NCBI RefSeq assembly: GCF_000439455.1
Contig: NC_021833.1
Location: 744,001-808,000 of the forward strand
Direction: 5' to 3'
DNA from: Spiroplasma diminutum CUAS-1
Lineage (GTDB): Bacteria; Bacillota_I; Bacilli_A; Mycoplasmatales; Mycoplasmataceae
DNA length: 64,000 nt
Shown piece by piece: positions 22,085 to 33,580 of the stretch. Within the stretch, counting starts at the first letter, position 1; every line of letters starts with the position of its first letter. The notes below the pieces were generated by a model. That model was not told the origin of the DNA, made no database searches, and saw nothing but the letters and a program-made list of their open reading frames with translations. A program made the position numbers and the translations under genes.

Positions 22085-22113
22085 CAAAAAAAGCAAAGTT
22101 AAATTACTCTGCT
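22085..22113 (-). terminator. Terminator after the PP2C gene
   Basis: AGCAGAGT/ACTTTGCT stem (one G-U pair) with six-base loop and T7 on the - strand. The phosphatase stop codon is in the loop, so the hairpin is built from the end of the coding sequence. Confidence 0.75.
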
Positions 22114-22862
22114 TCAATAATTAAAATTGATAGATTATCTGTTGATACATTATCTTTTGCATCTTCAACAATTAAATTTGCTTTATCTTTTAATTTAACT
22201 TTTGAATTAGAAAGAGTTGATGCTGTAATTTCTTCATCCATGTAATCATGTACTCCATCTGTTGTCAACATATAAGTACCTTCTTGATTTTCAATAAAGT
22301 AAGTATCAATTCTTAATGTCTTTTGCGGTCCCAAAGCACTTGTTAAAACTTTTCAAAAAGTTACATCATTTGCTTTTTCATAAATACCAGACATTTGAAT
22401 ATCTCTTCTTTCTGCTTCTGGTGTCGAATTTCATAAATTTTGATCTTGAGTTATTTGAAACAATTCATTATTAACAAGTTTGTATGTTCTTGAATCTCCA
22501 ACATTAATAACAAATCCACCAACTTTAGTAAATAAAATAGCTGTCAATGTTGTACCCATATCTCTTGTTTCAAATCTTTCATTTGAATATTCAACCATTT
22601 CAGTTAAAACGTTATTAACTCCTGCTCTAAGTCATCTGTTAATTTCTTTTTGATTTAATTGAGAAAAATCCTGTTCATGAAAATATTCAATAAATTTTTC
22701 AACAGCAATTTTTGAAGCAACTTCTCCATATGCATGTCCACCCATTCCGTCACATACAATCCCAAATGCTTCTCCTGATTTTTTAGTTGCAAAATCTAAA
22801 TTATCCTGATTAGATTTTCTATAATTTCCTATATCTGAAAGTATTGCACTCTTAAATTTCAT
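22104..22862 (-). CDS. stp: PP2C-type Ser/Thr phosphatase
   Basis: 252 residues. Metal-dependent phosphatase that reverses the neighbouring kinase. PP2C motifs: SDIGNYRKSNQDN near the N-terminus, CDGMGGHAYGEVAS, MGTTLTAIL, NVGDSRTY, LTTDGVHDYM and C-terminal VSTDNLSILII, supplying the metal-binding Asp residues. Several TGA Trp codons interrupt it under the standard code (between 22334 and 22632). Its start overlaps the end of rlmN by 11 bases. Confidence 0.95.
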
Positions 22863-23925
22863 TTTTTATGACACCTTCCCTTTTGGCTCTTAACTGACCA
22901 CAGGCTGCGTCAATATCTGCTCCAAATTCTTTTCTAACTATTGCATTAATATTTTGTTTTTTAAGAATTCTGTAAAATTCATCAATTCTTGTTGATTTTT
23001 TATATGGGTTTTCCTCAACTTCGTTATAAGGAATTAAATTAACATAACCATTGATTCCTTTTATTATTTTTGCCAATTCTAAAGCATGTTCTGGTCTATC
23101 ATTTACTCCATCAATTAAGATATATTCAAATGTTACTCTTCTATTAGTCTGATCCACATAATATCTAACAGCATCTAATAAAGTTTTTACTGGATATGCT
23201 TTATTTATTGGCATCATTGTATTTCTCACTTCATCATTTGATGCATGTAATGAAATAGCTAAATTAATTTGAGTTTTTAAATCAGCAAATTCTTTAATTT
23301 TTGGAACAATTCCACAAGTTGAAATTGTAATATGTCTTGCACCAATTTCAAATCCTCTTTTATCATTTATTATTTTTACAAATTTTAATACATTATCATA
23401 ATTATCAAAAGGTTCACCAATTCCCATAACAACAATATGACTTACTCTTGCCCTTCTGTTTTCTGGATCATCTTTATATTTATTTTTTAAATATAAATTC
23501 ATAGTATAAATTTGTCTTACAATTTCATCAACAGATAAATTTCTTTCTGTCTTTATTAATCCTGAAGCACAGAATTTACAAGACATTTTACATCCTACCT
23601 GAGTTGTAACACAAACTGATTGACCATACTTTTGTGGCATAAGTACAGTTTCAATTGTCTTTTTATCATCAAGCATAAATAAAATTTTAATTGTTCCATC
23701 TTTTGATTCTTCAGTAACTAAATCTTTAAGTAAATCCGCTTTGAATCTAAGTTTTATAAATTCTCTTAATTCTTTGCTTAAATTAGTCATATTATCAAAA
23801 TTTGTTTCCATTTTTATATATAATCAATCATAAATTTGTTTTGCAGAAAATTTTTTAAATCCATTTTCCATTAGAATCTCTTCTAATTCTTCAATTGTGT
23901 ATTTAAATATACTTGTTTGTTCCAT
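22852..23925 (-). CDS. rlmN: Dual-specificity rRNA/tRNA adenine-C2 methyltransferase RlmN
   Basis: 357 residues. Radical SAM enzyme methylating 23S rRNA A2503 and tRNA A37. Cluster-binding CxxxCxxC at Cys112/116/119, GIGEPFDNYDN, ISTCGIVPKI and the catalytic C-terminal Cys in DIDAACGQL. Full start is ATG 23923-23925 (MEQTSIFKYTIEEL, RBS GGAG), restoring 38 residues lost before a TGA Trp. Heads the rlmN-phosphatase-kinase-rsgA-rpe-thiN run. Confidence 0.96.
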
Positions 23926-23984
23926 AAAATTTTTACTCCAATGTATATTTTATCACACTAATAATTGTTTCATTTAAAATTGCT

Positions 23985-26417
23985 TTAATTTTGCTTTTTA
24001 TTTAATTTTTTAAGAACAAAGAAAAATAATATTGAAGTACCTAGAGTTATAGGTATAAGTGATATTGCCAAAATTTTAGTAATGTTTTTATTTTTATCTT
24101 CTTTTGTTTTATCTTTACCATTTTCATTGTTAATATCTTTTTGATCGGCTTTAATTGTTATTTTTGATTTTTCTCCATCCGTATTAAGAACTTCAATATA
24201 TCCAATTGAATTTAAATCTAATAATTTTAAAATAAAATCCTGTTTTGTCTTAGTTAATTCTAGATTTTCATTCATAAATAAAATATCTGTAGATGATCTA
24301 TCAAAAGTTAATTCCTTTTTATTTGTAAAGACATTTTTTTCACTTATCTCTTTTACTATTTTAATATTTACAATTTCAATTTGATCTTTGTATTTAATTT
24401 TTAAATTAAAATCACCATAGCTTTTTGCAATAAAAACTATTTCTGAATCAGTTCTGGTAAATAAAATTTCATCACTATTTGCAGTAATATTTAAAAAATC
24501 TGAATCAATTTTTTCATAGTTACTTATTATTAAATTATTTTGAGAATTTATTTCACTAACAATAAAATGCTTATTTAATTCTAATAAAGCATTATTATCA
24601 ACTACATTTATTTTTACTATTTTGCTTTCAAGTGTAAGTTTTGAAAATAACTCCAACTCATAATATCCTAATTTATTTATTGTTATACTTAATTCTTTAT
24701 CAATTATTTTTGCATTTACATTTTTATTCTTATTAATTAATTCAATACCTTCAATATAATCTGTTTCAATATCTATAATTTCAGTTTCTCCTTTTGACAT
24801 TTCAATTTCTTCTTTATCTAAACTAAAATCTCCCAAAGCTTTTATAACATTAAATTCAATAATTTTACTTTCCTTTGCATCAATAGAATCTAACTTGATG
24901 TAAGCGTTTCCTTCTGATAAAGCTTCAATTTTTATTATATTTTTATTTTCAAATTTAACTTTTAAATTATCACTGTTCTTTATTTTTATATTTCTAAATT
25001 TGCTTCCATTAAGAATAAAAATATTTTGAATTTCTGTTCTTCTTATTGTTGTTTTTTCAATTGAAGTTTCAAAATTTTTAAATTCCAATTCTTCTCCTTG
25101 AATTTTTGATTGATCTAATACAATTTGATTATTAAATTCATAATTTTTATCTGTTTTTGAAAATTTTATTTCATTTCATTTTGAAACAATTATATTTTCT
25201 TCACCCTTTTTATATGCATGACTTACATGAACTTTAAATATTAATTTGGCCCCACTAGGTTTTATATATTCATATTTAAATTCTGATTTAATTGAATTTT
25301 CAAATTTTTTTATTGCATTTGAATTATCAATATCATCTAAATTAAATTTAATTTTCTTTTCAGGAATTAAATATTTATTAGATAAATAATACTTAATTCT
25401 ATTATGTTCTTCATCAAGATTTTTTAGATTACTTTTATAATCTATATTTATCAAATCATCTTTATTATTAATTTCAGCTCCAATAATAATTATTTTTATA
25501 TTTTTTTTAATAACTTTTGATTTTTCAAAAAGATCAACTGTTGCAAAAATTTTATTATTTTGAAAGTAAGAGTCATTAAATAAAGCATTAATATTTACAT
25601 CATGATATGAATTTTTTGTAATTCCTAAATATCTATAAAAGTTTTCATCATATTTTAAAGTTTTTTCTAAATTGTATAATGAAGCTCTATAGTCTGTAGG
25701 TAAATTTGTTTTCATTACATAATATTCTTCATTTGTATCTTCAAAGAAGTCTTTTCTAGATATAAAATTTGTTTTTATATTTTTTAAAAAAAGTCCACCA
25801 CTAATTTTTTTTGCATATTTTTGATTATATCCTTTAAAATTTAGAACCTTAGAATCAAAATATACTTCTTCTTGAACTATTCCTGATATTTGTAATCCTT
25901 TATTTTCTCCATATATTTTTCTAACTTCAAGATTTAATTTTGAATATACAAATACATCATTTCATTTATCATGATATGAAGATTCATGTTGTATTTTTTT
26001 ATATTCTTGTCTTTTATCTAATTTAATATTTAAATTAAATGTTTCTTTAGTAATTGTTTCATAGAAATAACTATTTTTATTTCCCTCATTTGAATCTCTT
26101 TGAATAATATTTGTAAAATGTAAGTCCAAATCAGAATCAAATCAGAAATCTTCAATATGTTCTAATTCTAATTCCTTTAGAGTTAGAAAATTGTCAAAAG
26201 TTGTTGTTGTTATTGAACTATTTTTTTGATATTCAACTTCTTCTTTAATACCATTTGAATACTTATTTGTTAAAAAATACATAGGTTCTTTTTTTAATTC
26301 ATGTTCTTGTATATTAAAATCTTGTTTAAATATATTTATAATTTCTGTATCAATAATGTTTGTTACAGTTGGTGCTGTTCCAGAAATTATAAAAAGTAGT
26401 TTTAAAATTTTTAGCAT
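23985..26417 (-). CDS. Large surface protein with C-terminal membrane anchor and Ig-like repeats
   Basis: 810 residues, not recognised as a named family. Short hydrophobic signal at 1-20 with no lipobox Cys. A Lys/Asn/Ser-rich external domain runs to about residue 440. After it come about four units of 75-90 residues (roughly 450-760), beta-rich and each ending in a pattern like IIEFNVIKA, IVKINVVDN or IVNIKIVKE, reminiscent of bacterial Ig-like (Big) domains. A charged linker (KDKTKEDKNKN) leads to one membrane helix (about 782-802) and a KKLNKKQN tail. The topology fits an adhesin or other surface protein; function is inferred. RBS GGGGAGG. Confidence 0.75.
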
Positions 26418-26455
26418 TTCAAATTCCTCCCCATAATGTTATCGACAGTATAAAT

Positions 26456-26488
26456 AAAAAAATGAAAAGTTAAATTCTTTTCATTTTA
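26456..26488 (-). terminator. Terminator of rsmB
   Basis: AAAATGAAAAG/CTTTTCATTTT stem with 7-base loop followed by T-rich sequence on the - strand; overlaps the rsmB stop. Confidence 0.85.
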
Positions 26489-27723
26489 CATATATAAAAA
26501 CCATCATTGTTAAATTCATTTCCAAAAAATATTTTTTCATATATTTTTTTAATGTTATTATGATTATTTAAAAACTTTTCAATTTGCTTTTCATTTTCAT
26601 CTTTATTTATTGTACAAGTTGAATAAACTATTTCTGTTCCAACTTTGCTGCATTTGTAAGCTTTCTCTAACAGTTTAGATTGTACTTCCAATAGTTCTTC
26701 AACTTCTTCTTGTGAATATTTTTTTAATTTTATTTCTGGTTTTTGCCTTATTACGCCATAACCAGAGCAAGGAGCATCGAGTAAAATGAAATCATAATCT
26801 TCTTCATTAATATCTAATGCATTTCCAAAGATTAAAGAAATGTTTTTTACACCCAATCTTGTTATGTTCTCTTGAATAAGTTTTTCTTTATTTTTTTGAA
26901 GTTCATTACCCACAATGATTCCAGTATTATTCATTATTTGTCCTAAATGTGTTAATTTGCCACCCGGTGCACAACACATATCTAAAACCTTAGAATTTGG
27001 TTTTGGGTTTAAAATTTCTGAAGCTAAACCACTTGTTTGATCTTGAATAGTTACAAGACCCTTTAAAAATATTTCCTCATTAACTATATTAAAATCAGAT
27101 AAATAAAAACCCTCTAATAACTCTGATTTAATTAAACTATATTTCTCTAAATAAAGGTTTTCAAAATCTTCTATAGAAATTTTTAATGTATTAACTCTTA
27201 AACTTATCTTTGATTGTATATTTGTAAATAAAACAAATTGCTTAGCGTCTTCTTTTGAATAATCTTTTTCAATTTTTTTATAAAGTCAAAAAGGAAAACC
27301 ATTTTCGAGAGCAAATATATTTTGTTTATTTTTAATTTCAACTTTTCATAATTCTTGATTAGTTAATACTTTTGATACTTTATTTACTAAACCTGAAAAA
27401 TTTTTATTAATTTCTTTTGTTATTTCAACAGATTCATTTATTACATAATAAGCTTTTGATTCTAAAAATTTCAGTTGATATAAATTCATTCAAAGTAAAA
27501 TTTGAATTTTGTAATCTGTCTTTTGTGGATCTATAACTTTATTCACAACATATTCTAAATATATTTTGTATTGAATTGTTCCATATACTAATTTAAAAAT
27601 AAAGGCTATGTCTTCTTTAGACATAGCCTCTTTTTTTATTAGATTATTAAGAAGTTTATTTGAAAATTTATTATTTTTAAATACCTCAAATAATATATTA
27701 AGTGCTTCTTTTCTTGAGTTCAT
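26470..27723 (-). CDS. rsmB: 16S rRNA cytosine-C5 methyltransferase RsmB
   Basis: 417 residues. SAM-dependent enzyme for m5C967 of 16S rRNA. NusB-like N-terminal helical domain (1-140), then the Rossmann methyltransferase with SAM motif CCAPGGK (250-256), the motif IV Cys319 in DAPCSGYG and the nucleophile Cys370 in STCTINKDENE. The ATG overlaps the gmk stop (TAATG). An unusually strong terminator-like hairpin for the opposite strand is embedded at 27604-27628. Confidence 0.93.
27602..27638 (+). terminator. Terminator-like hairpin on the + strand, antisense inside rsmB
   Basis: GGCTATGTCT (27604-27613) pairs perfectly with AGACATAGCC (27619-27628) around a 5-base loop, followed by TC and seven T. 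It encodes part of RsmB on the - strand. No + gene lies upstream within 8 kb. Confidence 0.5.
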
Positions 27724-28607
27724 TATTTTTTAAATTCTTTTTGTTCAATACTAAAGAAGTTAACATCAATCATAAAGTGTTCTACAATTGTTGAAATAAA
27801 TTCTGAACTTTCAAGAATTTCTAAATCCTCATTTGCTAATACATGAGCATATGTTTTATCTGTTAATAATTCAACTAAGTAGTTTTTAAAATCAAAGTTT
27901 TCACTTATTACTTGTTCTCCTACTTTTTGAACATTTTCTTTTCAGTTATTTACAAAGAATTCATACTCTTCGCTCACAATTTGTTCTACTTTATTTTTTA
28001 ATTTAAAGTATTTACTTTGTGATTGATCAATTTTTAATGTATTTTCTTTTGTTAATACTTCTTTTACTTTTGCAACAGCATTTTCAACACTATCAATTTC
28101 AATAATATATTGATATTTGTGTTTTAGAGGAATTTCTAATAAAGCTTTATCTAATCTTTGTTTAATGATTTCTTCTTTTTCTGTTCCACGTTTTCTTAAT
28201 CTTTGTTCAAGTGCTTTTAAACTTGGAGGCATTAAGAAAATTGACACTAAGTTCTCTGGTTTTTCTTTTTTAAGAACTTGAGTTGCTCCAACAACTTCAA
28301 TTTCTAAAATTACATTTTCACCATTATTTATTTTATCATGGACAGTTTTTCTTGGTGTTCCATAGTAATTATCAATAAATTCAGCATATTCAATTAATTC
28401 ATTGTGTTGAATTGCGTCTTTGAAAGTTTCTTTATCCACAAAGTAATAATTTACTCCCTCAATTTCTCCCGGTCTTGGAGGACGAGTTGTCATCGAAATT
28501 GATTGTACTAAATTTAAAGATTTATCTTGTGCTAATTCTTTATTAATAGATCCTTTTCCAACACCAGATGGTCCTGATAAAATGATTATTTTACCTTTTT
28601 TATTCAT
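27723..28607 (-). CDS. gmk: Guanylate kinase with C-terminal extension
   Basis: 294 residues. Phosphorylates GMP to GDP. P-loop SGPSGVGKG at 11-19, GMP-binding TTRPPRPGEIEGVNYYF and NYYGTP. The kinase core ends near residue 200 (the family is about 205 residues). About 90 further residues are charged and helical and match nothing I recognise. The extension reads through TGA at 27942-27944. Start at ATG 28605-28607 (MNKKGKI) is preferred because GGGAG lies just upstream; an in-frame ATG seven codons earlier lacks an RBS. Overlaps the end of rsmD by 8 bases. Confidence 0.92.
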
Positions 28608-29175
28608 TTTCAAGTTCTCCCTTTTCAAGTCTTAAAATATATAGATGTTTATTTTTAAAGTCTTTGTACTTTAAGATATTCAGAATTTCAATTTTATTCA
28701 TATCTAATGGTAATTCTGATTCCATTATTAATATACCATAATTATTTAATAATTCCTTTTCATAAATATATTTAAAGAAATCATAATAATATTCTACTTT
28801 AGCAAATGGTGGGTCAAAAAAAATTAGATCCATTTTTTTATTAGAATTAACTAAAAAATCAAGCATTCTTTTATAATCTAAATTAAAAAGTTCAAATTCA
28901 TCTGAATTTAAGCCTCTAAAATTCTCTTTAATGATTTCTAAAGCAGGTTTATGATGATCATTAACATATGCAAATTTCAACCCTCTTGATAATGCCTCTA
29001 AAGATAAAGCACCACTACCACCAAATAAATCTAAACAAACTTTATCTTCAAATATAAAATAATTATTTAATACATTAAACATATCTTCTTTTACTCTTGT
29101 AATTGTTGGTCTAGTATTCATTCCTTCTAATGTAACTAATTTTCGCCCTCTAAAACGTCCGCTTATAACTCTCAT
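28600..29175 (-). CDS. rsmD: 16S rRNA guanine-N2 methyltransferase RsmD
   Basis: 191 residues. Methylates G966 of 16S rRNA. Start MRVISGRFRGRKL is the family hallmark, followed by DLFGGSGALSLEALSRG (SAM site) and the catalytic FDPPF. RBS AAAGGA. It is first gene of rsmD-gmk-rsmB, divergent from def. Confidence 0.95.
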   Translation of the reverse strand: MRVISGRFRGRKLVTLEGMNTRPTITRVKEDMFNVLNNYFIFEDKVCLDLFGGSGALSLEALSRGLKFAYVNDHHKPALEIIKENFRGLNSDEFELFNLDYKRMLDFLVNSNKKMDLIFFDPPFAKVEYYYDFFKYIYEKELLNNYGILIMESELPLDMNKIEILNILKYKDFKNKHLYILRLEKGELENE

Positions 29176-29246
29176 TTCATTTTTCCTTTGCTTTTTATAT
29201 TATACAAAAAATAATTATTATATAATAAATCTTGAGGTGTAAATTT
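29176..29246. promoter_or_regulatory. Divergent rsmD/def promoter region
   Basis: Two -10-like boxes overlap in a 71-base gap: TATAAT at 29221-29226 for def (+) and TATAAT read on the - strand at 29199-29204 for rsmD. Their -35 elements are not convincing. With the boxes less than 25 bases apart, the two promoters probably compete. Confidence 0.5.
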
Positions 29247-29855
29247 ATGAGATTAGACTTAAAAAAAGATTTACTACAAAAGGAAATACCAACTAATAAA
29301 TGACTTTGTAAAGATAATCAAGTTGAAATAATTAGAAATAAATCAATTGATGTTGAATTACCTTTAAATCAAGAAAATCAATTAGTAATGGAAAAATTAA
29401 TTGATTTTGTAAGATATAGCCAAGACCCTGATTTAAACAAAAAGGATAATGAAGATTATTTAAGACCAGCTGTTGGACTTGCAGCTCCTCAAATTGGAAG
29501 TAATACAAATATGTTTTTTACAAGATTTGAATGAGATGTTGAAGAAGGAGATGTTGAAGAATTTGCAATGATAAATGCAAAAATTGTTGCTAAAAGTGAT
29601 CAATTATCATGTTTGAGTGATGGTGAAGGTTGTTTAAGTGTTGATAAAGATCATAAAGGTTTAGTTCCGAGAAACTATAAAATTCAAGTACAAGGATATG
29701 AATGATTAACAAAACAAGAAGTTAATTTAACATTAAGAGGATATCATGCAATAGTTTTTCAACATGAATTAGAACATAATCAAGGAAAACTTTACTACGA
29801 TAGAATTAATGAGAATGATCCAAATTTCAAAGATGAAAATTGAATAATAATTTAA
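29247..29855 (+). CDS. def: Peptide deformylase
   Basis: 202 residues. Removes the formyl group from new N-terminal Met. Motif 1 GLAAPQIG (77-84), motif 2 EGCLS with metal ligand Cys129, motif 3 HELEH with ligands His173 and His177 and catalytic Glu174. Motif 3 is HELEH rather than the usual HE.DH. Four TGA Trp codons break it under the standard code, so it is easily overlooked. RBS GAGGTG. Confidence 0.96.
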
Positions 29856-29884
29856 AAAAACACTTTATAAAGTGTTTTTTTATT
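29855..29884 (+). terminator. Terminator of def
   Basis: AAAAACACTT/AAGTGTTTTT stem with loop TATA and following T-run. Confidence 0.85.
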
Positions 29885-30051
29885 TAATAAAGAAAGATAC
29901 AATTTAAAATATTTTGTTCTTTTTAGATATTTTTTGCTAAAATACTAGTAACTATGACTTTTTAAATTATTTGGAAACGATAATACAATTTAATACTTTT
30001 GAAGTATCTTTTTACAAATTTTTACAATTAAATAAATAAGGAGTTGATAAT
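29885..30051 (+). promoter_or_regulatory. rnj promoter and leader
   Basis: Extended -10 promoter: -35 TTGTTC (29914-29919), 18-base spacer ending TGC, -10 TAAAAT (29938-29943). The resulting leader is about 100 nt long. It contains a small hairpin ATACTT/AAGTAT (29993-30007) followed by CTTTTT, terminator-like but weak, then RBS AAGGAG. No gene is in this gap. Confidence 0.6.
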
Positions 30052-31851
30052 ATGGAAGACAAAAAAAACACGTCTCTACAACAGGTTAAAAGCGTAGTTG
30101 CAGATTTAGAGAAAAAAATTGAAATTAAAAAAATGGCTGACAATTTAAATCCGCCAAAGAAAAAATTACCACAAGCACCCTTTCCAACTAAAGTTTATGC
30201 TTTAGGTGGATTAGAAGAAGTTGGTAAAAATACATATTGTATAGAATATAACGATGAAATTATTATGATCGATGCAGGAGTTAAATTCCCTGACGCTACT
30301 CAATTAGGAGTAAGTGCTGTAATACCAGACTTTACTTATTTAGTAGAAAATAATTCAAAATTAAAAGGATTATTTATTACTCACGGTCATGAAGATCATA
30401 TTGGAGGTATTCCCTATTTACTTCAGCAAGTTGAAGTACCAGTTATTTATGCCCCAGCTTTAGCTGCAGCATTAATAAGAGATAGATTAAAGGAATATAA
30501 ATTACAAAATAAAACAGTTGTTAAAGAATACGTTGAAAGTGATGTTTATTCAACAAAAAACTTTACAATACAGTTTGCAGCTGTAAATCACTCAATACCT
30601 GATGCATTTGGAATCCATGTACAAACACCTAATGGTGCAATCTTTTCAACAGGAGATTACAAGTTTGACTGAACACCATTAGGGCATGATGCTAATGTTC
30701 AAAGGTTAGCATCATGGGGAAACGACGGAATTGAACTATTAATGGCAGATTCAACAAATGCTGAAGTTGAGGGTTATACAATTGGTGAAAGAAAAGTTAT
30801 TCAAAATATTGATACACATTTCTTAAAATCAAAAGGAAGAATTATTATTGCTTCTTTTGCATCAAATGTACATAGACTTCAACATATTATTGAATTAGCA
30901 AATAAATATGGAAGAAGAATTGTTGTTATTGGTAGAAGTATTGAAAGAATTATTAAAATAATTAGACAAATGGGTCACTTGAATATCAATGATAAAATGT
31001 TTATTAAACCAAATGAAATTGATAACTTCCCAAAAAATCAAATTATGATTTTATGTACAGGAAGTCAAGGAGAACCAATGGCTGCTCTTTCTAGAATATC
31101 TAGAATGGAACACCAAACTATTAAAATAATTCCTGGAGATAATGTAATTATGTCTTCATCACCTATTCCAGGTAATAGAGCTGATGTAGAAAATGTTATC
31201 AATAAATTAACAAGAATTGGCGCAAATGTAATTGAAAATAGTGCTGATAATAAAATCCATACTTCTGGACACGCTAGTCAAGAAGAACAAAAACTACTAT
31301 TCACTTTATTAAAACCTAGATGTTTTATGCCTATGCACGGTGAATATAGAATGTTAAAAATTCATGGGGAAACAGCAACAAAAGTTAATGTTAAACCTCA
31401 TAACGTATTTGTAGTTGCAAATGGAGATCAAATTGAATTACATAATGGTACAGGTAAAGTTGGAAAAAGAGTTCCTGCTGAAGCTGTATTTATTGATGGA
31501 AAAGATATGACTGGTAAAGCAAGTAATGTTATAAGAGAGAGAAACATTTTAAGTAAGGATGGTCTAATGGCTGTAATTATTTCAATTGACTCTCAAGCAA
31601 ATAAACTATCTGCTCCTCCTAGAATTGTTTCTAGAGGAAGTTTCTATGTAAGAGATAGTGGAAATGTTATTGCTGAATCAATTAATATTGTTACAAATGC
31701 GGTTCAAGAAATTCTTAATTCCCAAAAGCCTACTTTCGGTGCAATTAAGAACGCTATTAAGGAATCATTATCACCTTTCATCTTTAGATATAAAAGAAGA
31801 AATCCTTTAATTATTCCTGTTATTTTAAACAAAAAGGTAGAGGTTAAATAA
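30052..31851 (+). CDS. rnj: Ribonuclease J
   Basis: 599 residues. Metallo-beta-lactamase/beta-CASP RNase with 5'-3' exonuclease and endonuclease activity in mRNA decay and rRNA maturation. LGGLEEVGKN at about 51-60, zinc motif HGHEDH at 111-116, beta-CASP region with GSQGEPMAAL, then HTSGHAS and MPMHGEYR. About 40 Lys/Gln-rich residues precede the catalytic core, longer than in Bacillus RNase J1. RBS AAGGAG; the next gene starts 3 bases after the stop. Confidence 0.96.
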
Positions 31852-31854
31852 AAA

Positions 31855-33525
31855 ATGAAAACAAAAAAAGAACAATTAGGCCTATTCTCGATAATATGAA
31901 TTGGTTTTACTTTTATTGCTGGAATTACATTTACAGCAAGTTTTGGAGACATCGTCCTTTCAAAAGAAGGTGCTGGGGTTGGTCTTCACATAATTTGAAT
32001 ATTTGTTTTAGAAGGTTTCATAGCATTTATGTGTGCATGAGCTTTTGCAAAATTAGTTAAATTTCACCCACAAGCTAATGGTGGTGGAAGTCAATATGTT
32101 AGAACTGCATTTGGTAAGTTCTGAGGACTATTGATGGGATTCTTTAATTATTCAGTTATTCCAGTTATTGGAATGGCTTTAATAGTTACAATGGTTAGAG
32201 CAAACTTTGGACCACAAGATATTGAAGGTTTATGACTTGTTGGTCAAAATAGTAATGGTGAATATGGAAAATTTGGAGCTTGAGGTAATTTATATTTAGA
32301 TCTAATAGCTTTCGCTTTATATATATTTGCAGCAACTATTATATTTTTTGGAATAAAAAAATATAAATATGTTGGATTAATTATTGGATACATGACTTGA
32401 GGTATAACAATATTATTAATGATATTTGGTATTACAGCAGGGTTTATTCAATTAGATGGAACTAATAATCCATTTGAAAAATATGCTGAAGTAGATTTAA
32501 ATCTTTCTGGATTTACAAAAGCATTTGTAACTTGTTTCTTTGCATTTGGTGGTATAGAAACATTTATTACAACTGGAAAAAATATTAAAAATAGAGGAAA
32601 AAATATGCCAATTGCTATAATAGTTATCATGATAGCAACAACTGCTTTTTATATTATTTTTTCACTAATAACAATGTTTGCAATTGGTGGTTCTCAATTT
32701 AGTTCGAATCCAAATACACAGTTATTCCCAGATAATAATTTATTAAAAGTTTTTGGACCAATATTAATTATTATTTGTACAATGCTAATGAGATTTAATT
32801 CTTCATTACAAATAACAATGTTTGGTGGTTCAACTTTAGAACCTCTATCAAGTCAAGGATATATTTCTCCTGTATTTAAAAAGGAAAATAAAGAAAATGT
32901 TCCAGTAGCTGGAGTCTTTTCAACAATTATCTTATTTGTAATTTGTGCAACAATGTTCTTATTTATTCCAGATATTATTGAAGGAGTTACAAAAAGACCT
33001 TCTCCATTAAATTATGGAACAATTGCTAGTTGTGCATCAATACTTTTAATAGCAATTTATGGAACAATTATTCCAACAGTAATTGTGCAAGGAATAAGAA
33101 AAAATGTAAAAATTAGAGTTTGAGAATACATTGCTTGAGCAATAACAGTTCTATTCTTATTATTTGTTTTAATCAGTTACTTTATTACAACTTTATTTGA
33201 TCCATTTATTAAACCTTATGATAAAAACAATGAAATTAGACTACAAGATATCGTAAGTAGTGTATTCCAAATAATTTACTTTATTGGTATTATTATTTGA
33301 GCAGTTCTACAATACTTTGTATATTACAAGTCAAAAATGGCAAAATTAAATTCTGATTCAGAAAGAGCAAAAGAAATTGCAGAATACGAAAAATTATTTA
33401 GATTATTAACAGATAAAGAATTAGAAGATATTGCAAAAAAACAAGCTAAAGAAGACGAAGAATACAAACAATATAAATTACAATTAAAAGAAGAAAAAAT
33501 GAAACTAAAATCAGTTTCAAAATAG
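31855..33525 (+). CDS. APC-superfamily amino acid permease
   Basis: 556 residues with about 12 membrane segments. The first helix (IIWIGFTFIAGITF) and the helix containing FAFGGIETFITTGKNIKN are the APC signature for substrate and Na+/H+-coupled uptake. Several tryptophans are TGA. The hydrophilic C-terminus (about 495-556) is a charged coiled coil rich in Glu and Lys, longer than in most APC carriers. Cotranscribed with rnj (3-base gap). Substrate not determinable from sequence. Confidence 0.9.
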
Positions 33526-33548
33526 TCCATATAGGACTATTTTTTTAT
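33520..33548 (+). terminator. Terminator of rnj-permease unit
   Basis: AATAGTCC (33521-33528) pairs with GGACTATT (33534-33541), followed by T-run. Confidence 0.88.
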
Positions 33549-33580
33549 ATTATAATTAGTCTAATAGAGGATGTGAATTT

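Noticed and set aside
28608-28628. Earlier ATG for gmk
   Set aside because: Lies within rsmD without an RBS; GGGAG precedes the downstream ATG.
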